Below, piece after piece: positions 23,903 through 24,714 of a stretch of 24,714 nucleotides of DNA. The translations under genes were made by a program, and so were the position numbers. Origin of the DNA: CAYSRM01 sp964475205. Lineage in GTDB: Bacteria; Verrucomicrobiota; Kiritimatiellia; UBA8416; CAYSRM01. The stretch lies in NCBI GenBank assembly GCA_964475205.1, contig CAYYVQ010000045.1:1-24714 (forward strand). The letters are read 5' to 3'. How positions within the stretch are numbered: position 1 is the first letter of the stretch; each line of letters opens with the position of its first letter. The notes under the pieces were generated by a model, which saw nothing but the letters and a program-made list of their open reading frames with translations, searched no databases and was not told where the DNA came from.

Positions 23903-23994
23903 GAAAAAACAAAGCCGCAAGTAAGCTGTGCCCTCATTGCAACATACAGGATTCCTGTTGAAAATTTACCTTAAGATGAAACAAGGAAAAGAAA

Positions 23995-24639
23995 ATGTTT
24001 GAAGATCGCGCCGATGCTGGGAAACAACTTGGAAAAGCCCTGAAAACCTGCGACATAAAAAAGCCCCTTGTGCTCGGTATTCCCCGAGGTGGAGTTGAGG
24101 TGGCATACCATGTAGCAAAAGTTCTTTCTGCGAGCCTGTCGATTATTATTGTGAGAAAGCTACCTTTCCCCGACAACCCGGAAGCCGGATTCGGCGCCGT
24201 TGCCGAAGACGGCACGGTATACATGGCGCCCGGTTCATCAAGATGGTTTCCGCAATCAACGGTTGACCGGATAATACGCGAGCAGAAGCGCGAGGTGCGG
24301 CACCGGATAAACACTCTCCGAAACGGCAAACCACTGCCCGACCTGCGTGGCCGCGAAGTCATACTCGTCGACGACGGCATAGCCATGGGCTCCACGACAA
24401 CCGCCGCATCAATGTGCTGCAGGACCCAGAACTCAAGCCGAATTCTGGCTGCGACCCCGGCGGCATCCCCGAGAGCTGTTGAAAACCTTCAAACCGTTGC
24501 CGACAGAGTCATTGCCCTTTTTGCCCCGCCTGGTTTCCGGGCAGTAGCCGAATTCTACAGGAACTGGTACGATGTTTCCGATGAGGAAGCGCTTGGAATC
24601 ATCGAACAGGCCAGACAAGACAGGCTTATAGAAGATTGA
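23995..24639 (+). CDS. Phosphoribosyltransferase-domain protein
   Basis: This 214-residue protein has a type I PRTase fold. The PRPP loop is 'EVILVDDGIAMGSTTTAA' (121-138, acidic pair D126-D127), preceded by 'PLVLGIPRGGVEVAYHVAKVL' near 24-44. 'VRKLPFPDNPEAGFGAVAEDG' and the C-terminal 'FYRNWYDVSDEEALGIIEQA' stretch are typical of stand-alone 'phosphoribosyltransferase' proteins of unknown substrate, often found near dienelactone hydrolases or stress genes. The region after the PRPP loop ('SMCCRTQNSSRILAATP') is a little unlike its relatives. The ATG has AAGGA 7-8 bases upstream. Its TGA stop directly abuts the stop of the convergent gene. Confidence 0.87.
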   Translation: MFEDRADAGKQLGKALKTCDIKKPLVLGIPRGGVEVAYHVAKVLSASLSIIIVRKLPFPDNPEAGFGAVAEDGTVYMAPGSSRWFPQSTVDRIIREQKREVRHRINTLRNGKPLPDLRGREVILVDDGIAMGSTTTAASMCCRTQNSSRILAATPAASPRAVENLQTVADRVIALFAPPGFRAVAEFYRNWYDVSDEEALGIIEQARQDRLIED

Positions 24640-24714
24640 TTAACCCGCATTGCTCACGCTCCTCCGGCATAAACGTTCCATAGCACAGCCATTGCAGGCC
24701 AAAACCGGTTTGCC
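24640..24714 (-). CDS. nth: 3' end of a minus-strand gene, probably endonuclease III (iron-sulfur loop)
   Basis: The final 75 bases on the minus strand are open and end with TAA at 24642-24640. The 24 visible residues contain C-NG-C-AMERL-C, i.e. C-x2-C-x5-C, preceded by six residues 'GKPVLA'. This matches the last three cysteines of the C-x6-C-x2-C-x5-C cluster at the C-terminus of endonuclease III (E. coli has 'CIARKPRCGSCIIEDLC'). The fourth cysteine would then be the codon just outside the window. The short tail after the cluster fits Nth better than MutY, which continues. The evidence is a short motif only. Confidence 0.45.
   Translation of the reverse strand, partial: GKPVLACNGCAMERLCRRSVSNAG

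Overview
The window (about 24.7 kb) is a chromosomal stretch from a bacterium that is most likely in or near the PVC group (Lentisphaerota, Kiritimatiellota or Verrucomicrobiota). This is an inference from gene content: type III glutamine synthetase, a glycine decarboxylase split into two subunits, a Gfo/Idh/MocA oxidoreductase, a menaquinone-type UbiA prenyltransferase with an NDH-2-like enzyme, and many short dispersed intergenic repeats. There is no rRNA gene to fix the taxonomy. No transposase, integrase, phage gene or CRISPR array was seen.

Left part, 1-8.3 kb: the 3' end of a PepN-type aminopeptidase (+) converges on glnN (-). Next comes a tight minus-strand operon, read right to left: histidine phosphatase, gcvT, gcvH, gcvPA, gcvPB. 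It supplies the T, H and P proteins of the glycine cleavage system. Overlaps (TAATG, ATGA) and a Shine-Dalgarno-led TTG start indicate translational coupling. The L protein is not in the operon.

Middle, 8.4-15.8 kb: a minus-strand group DoxX, MenA-like prenyltransferase and NDH-2-like flavoprotein points to menaquinone-linked respiration. Divergent from it is a Gfo/Idh/MocA dehydrogenase. A tRNA-Asn(GTT) with a clear sigma70 promoter follows, then a 1001-residue soluble six-PAS histidine kinase without a partner regulator.

Right part, 15.8-24.7 kb, all plus strand until the edge: a 518-base repeat-filled gap, then a probable copper or silver handling cluster. This consists of a TolC-like outer-membrane lipoprotein, a two-domain multicopper oxidase, a lipoamide-dehydrogenase-like disulfide reductase, a second repeat-rich gap (341 bases), and a CPC-type P1B ATPase with YHS and heavy-metal-binding N-terminal modules. 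A CDP-alcohol phosphatidyltransferase and a phosphoribosyltransferase follow. The last 75 bases look like the 3' end of a minus-strand endonuclease III gene.

Most genes are ordinary family members. The parts most worth a second look are the palindromic repeat family at 15.9-16.2 kb, the composition of the metal cluster (TolC without RND or adaptor genes, and no recognisable regulator), the phosphatase coupled to gcvT, and several dyads and repeats in the gaps.
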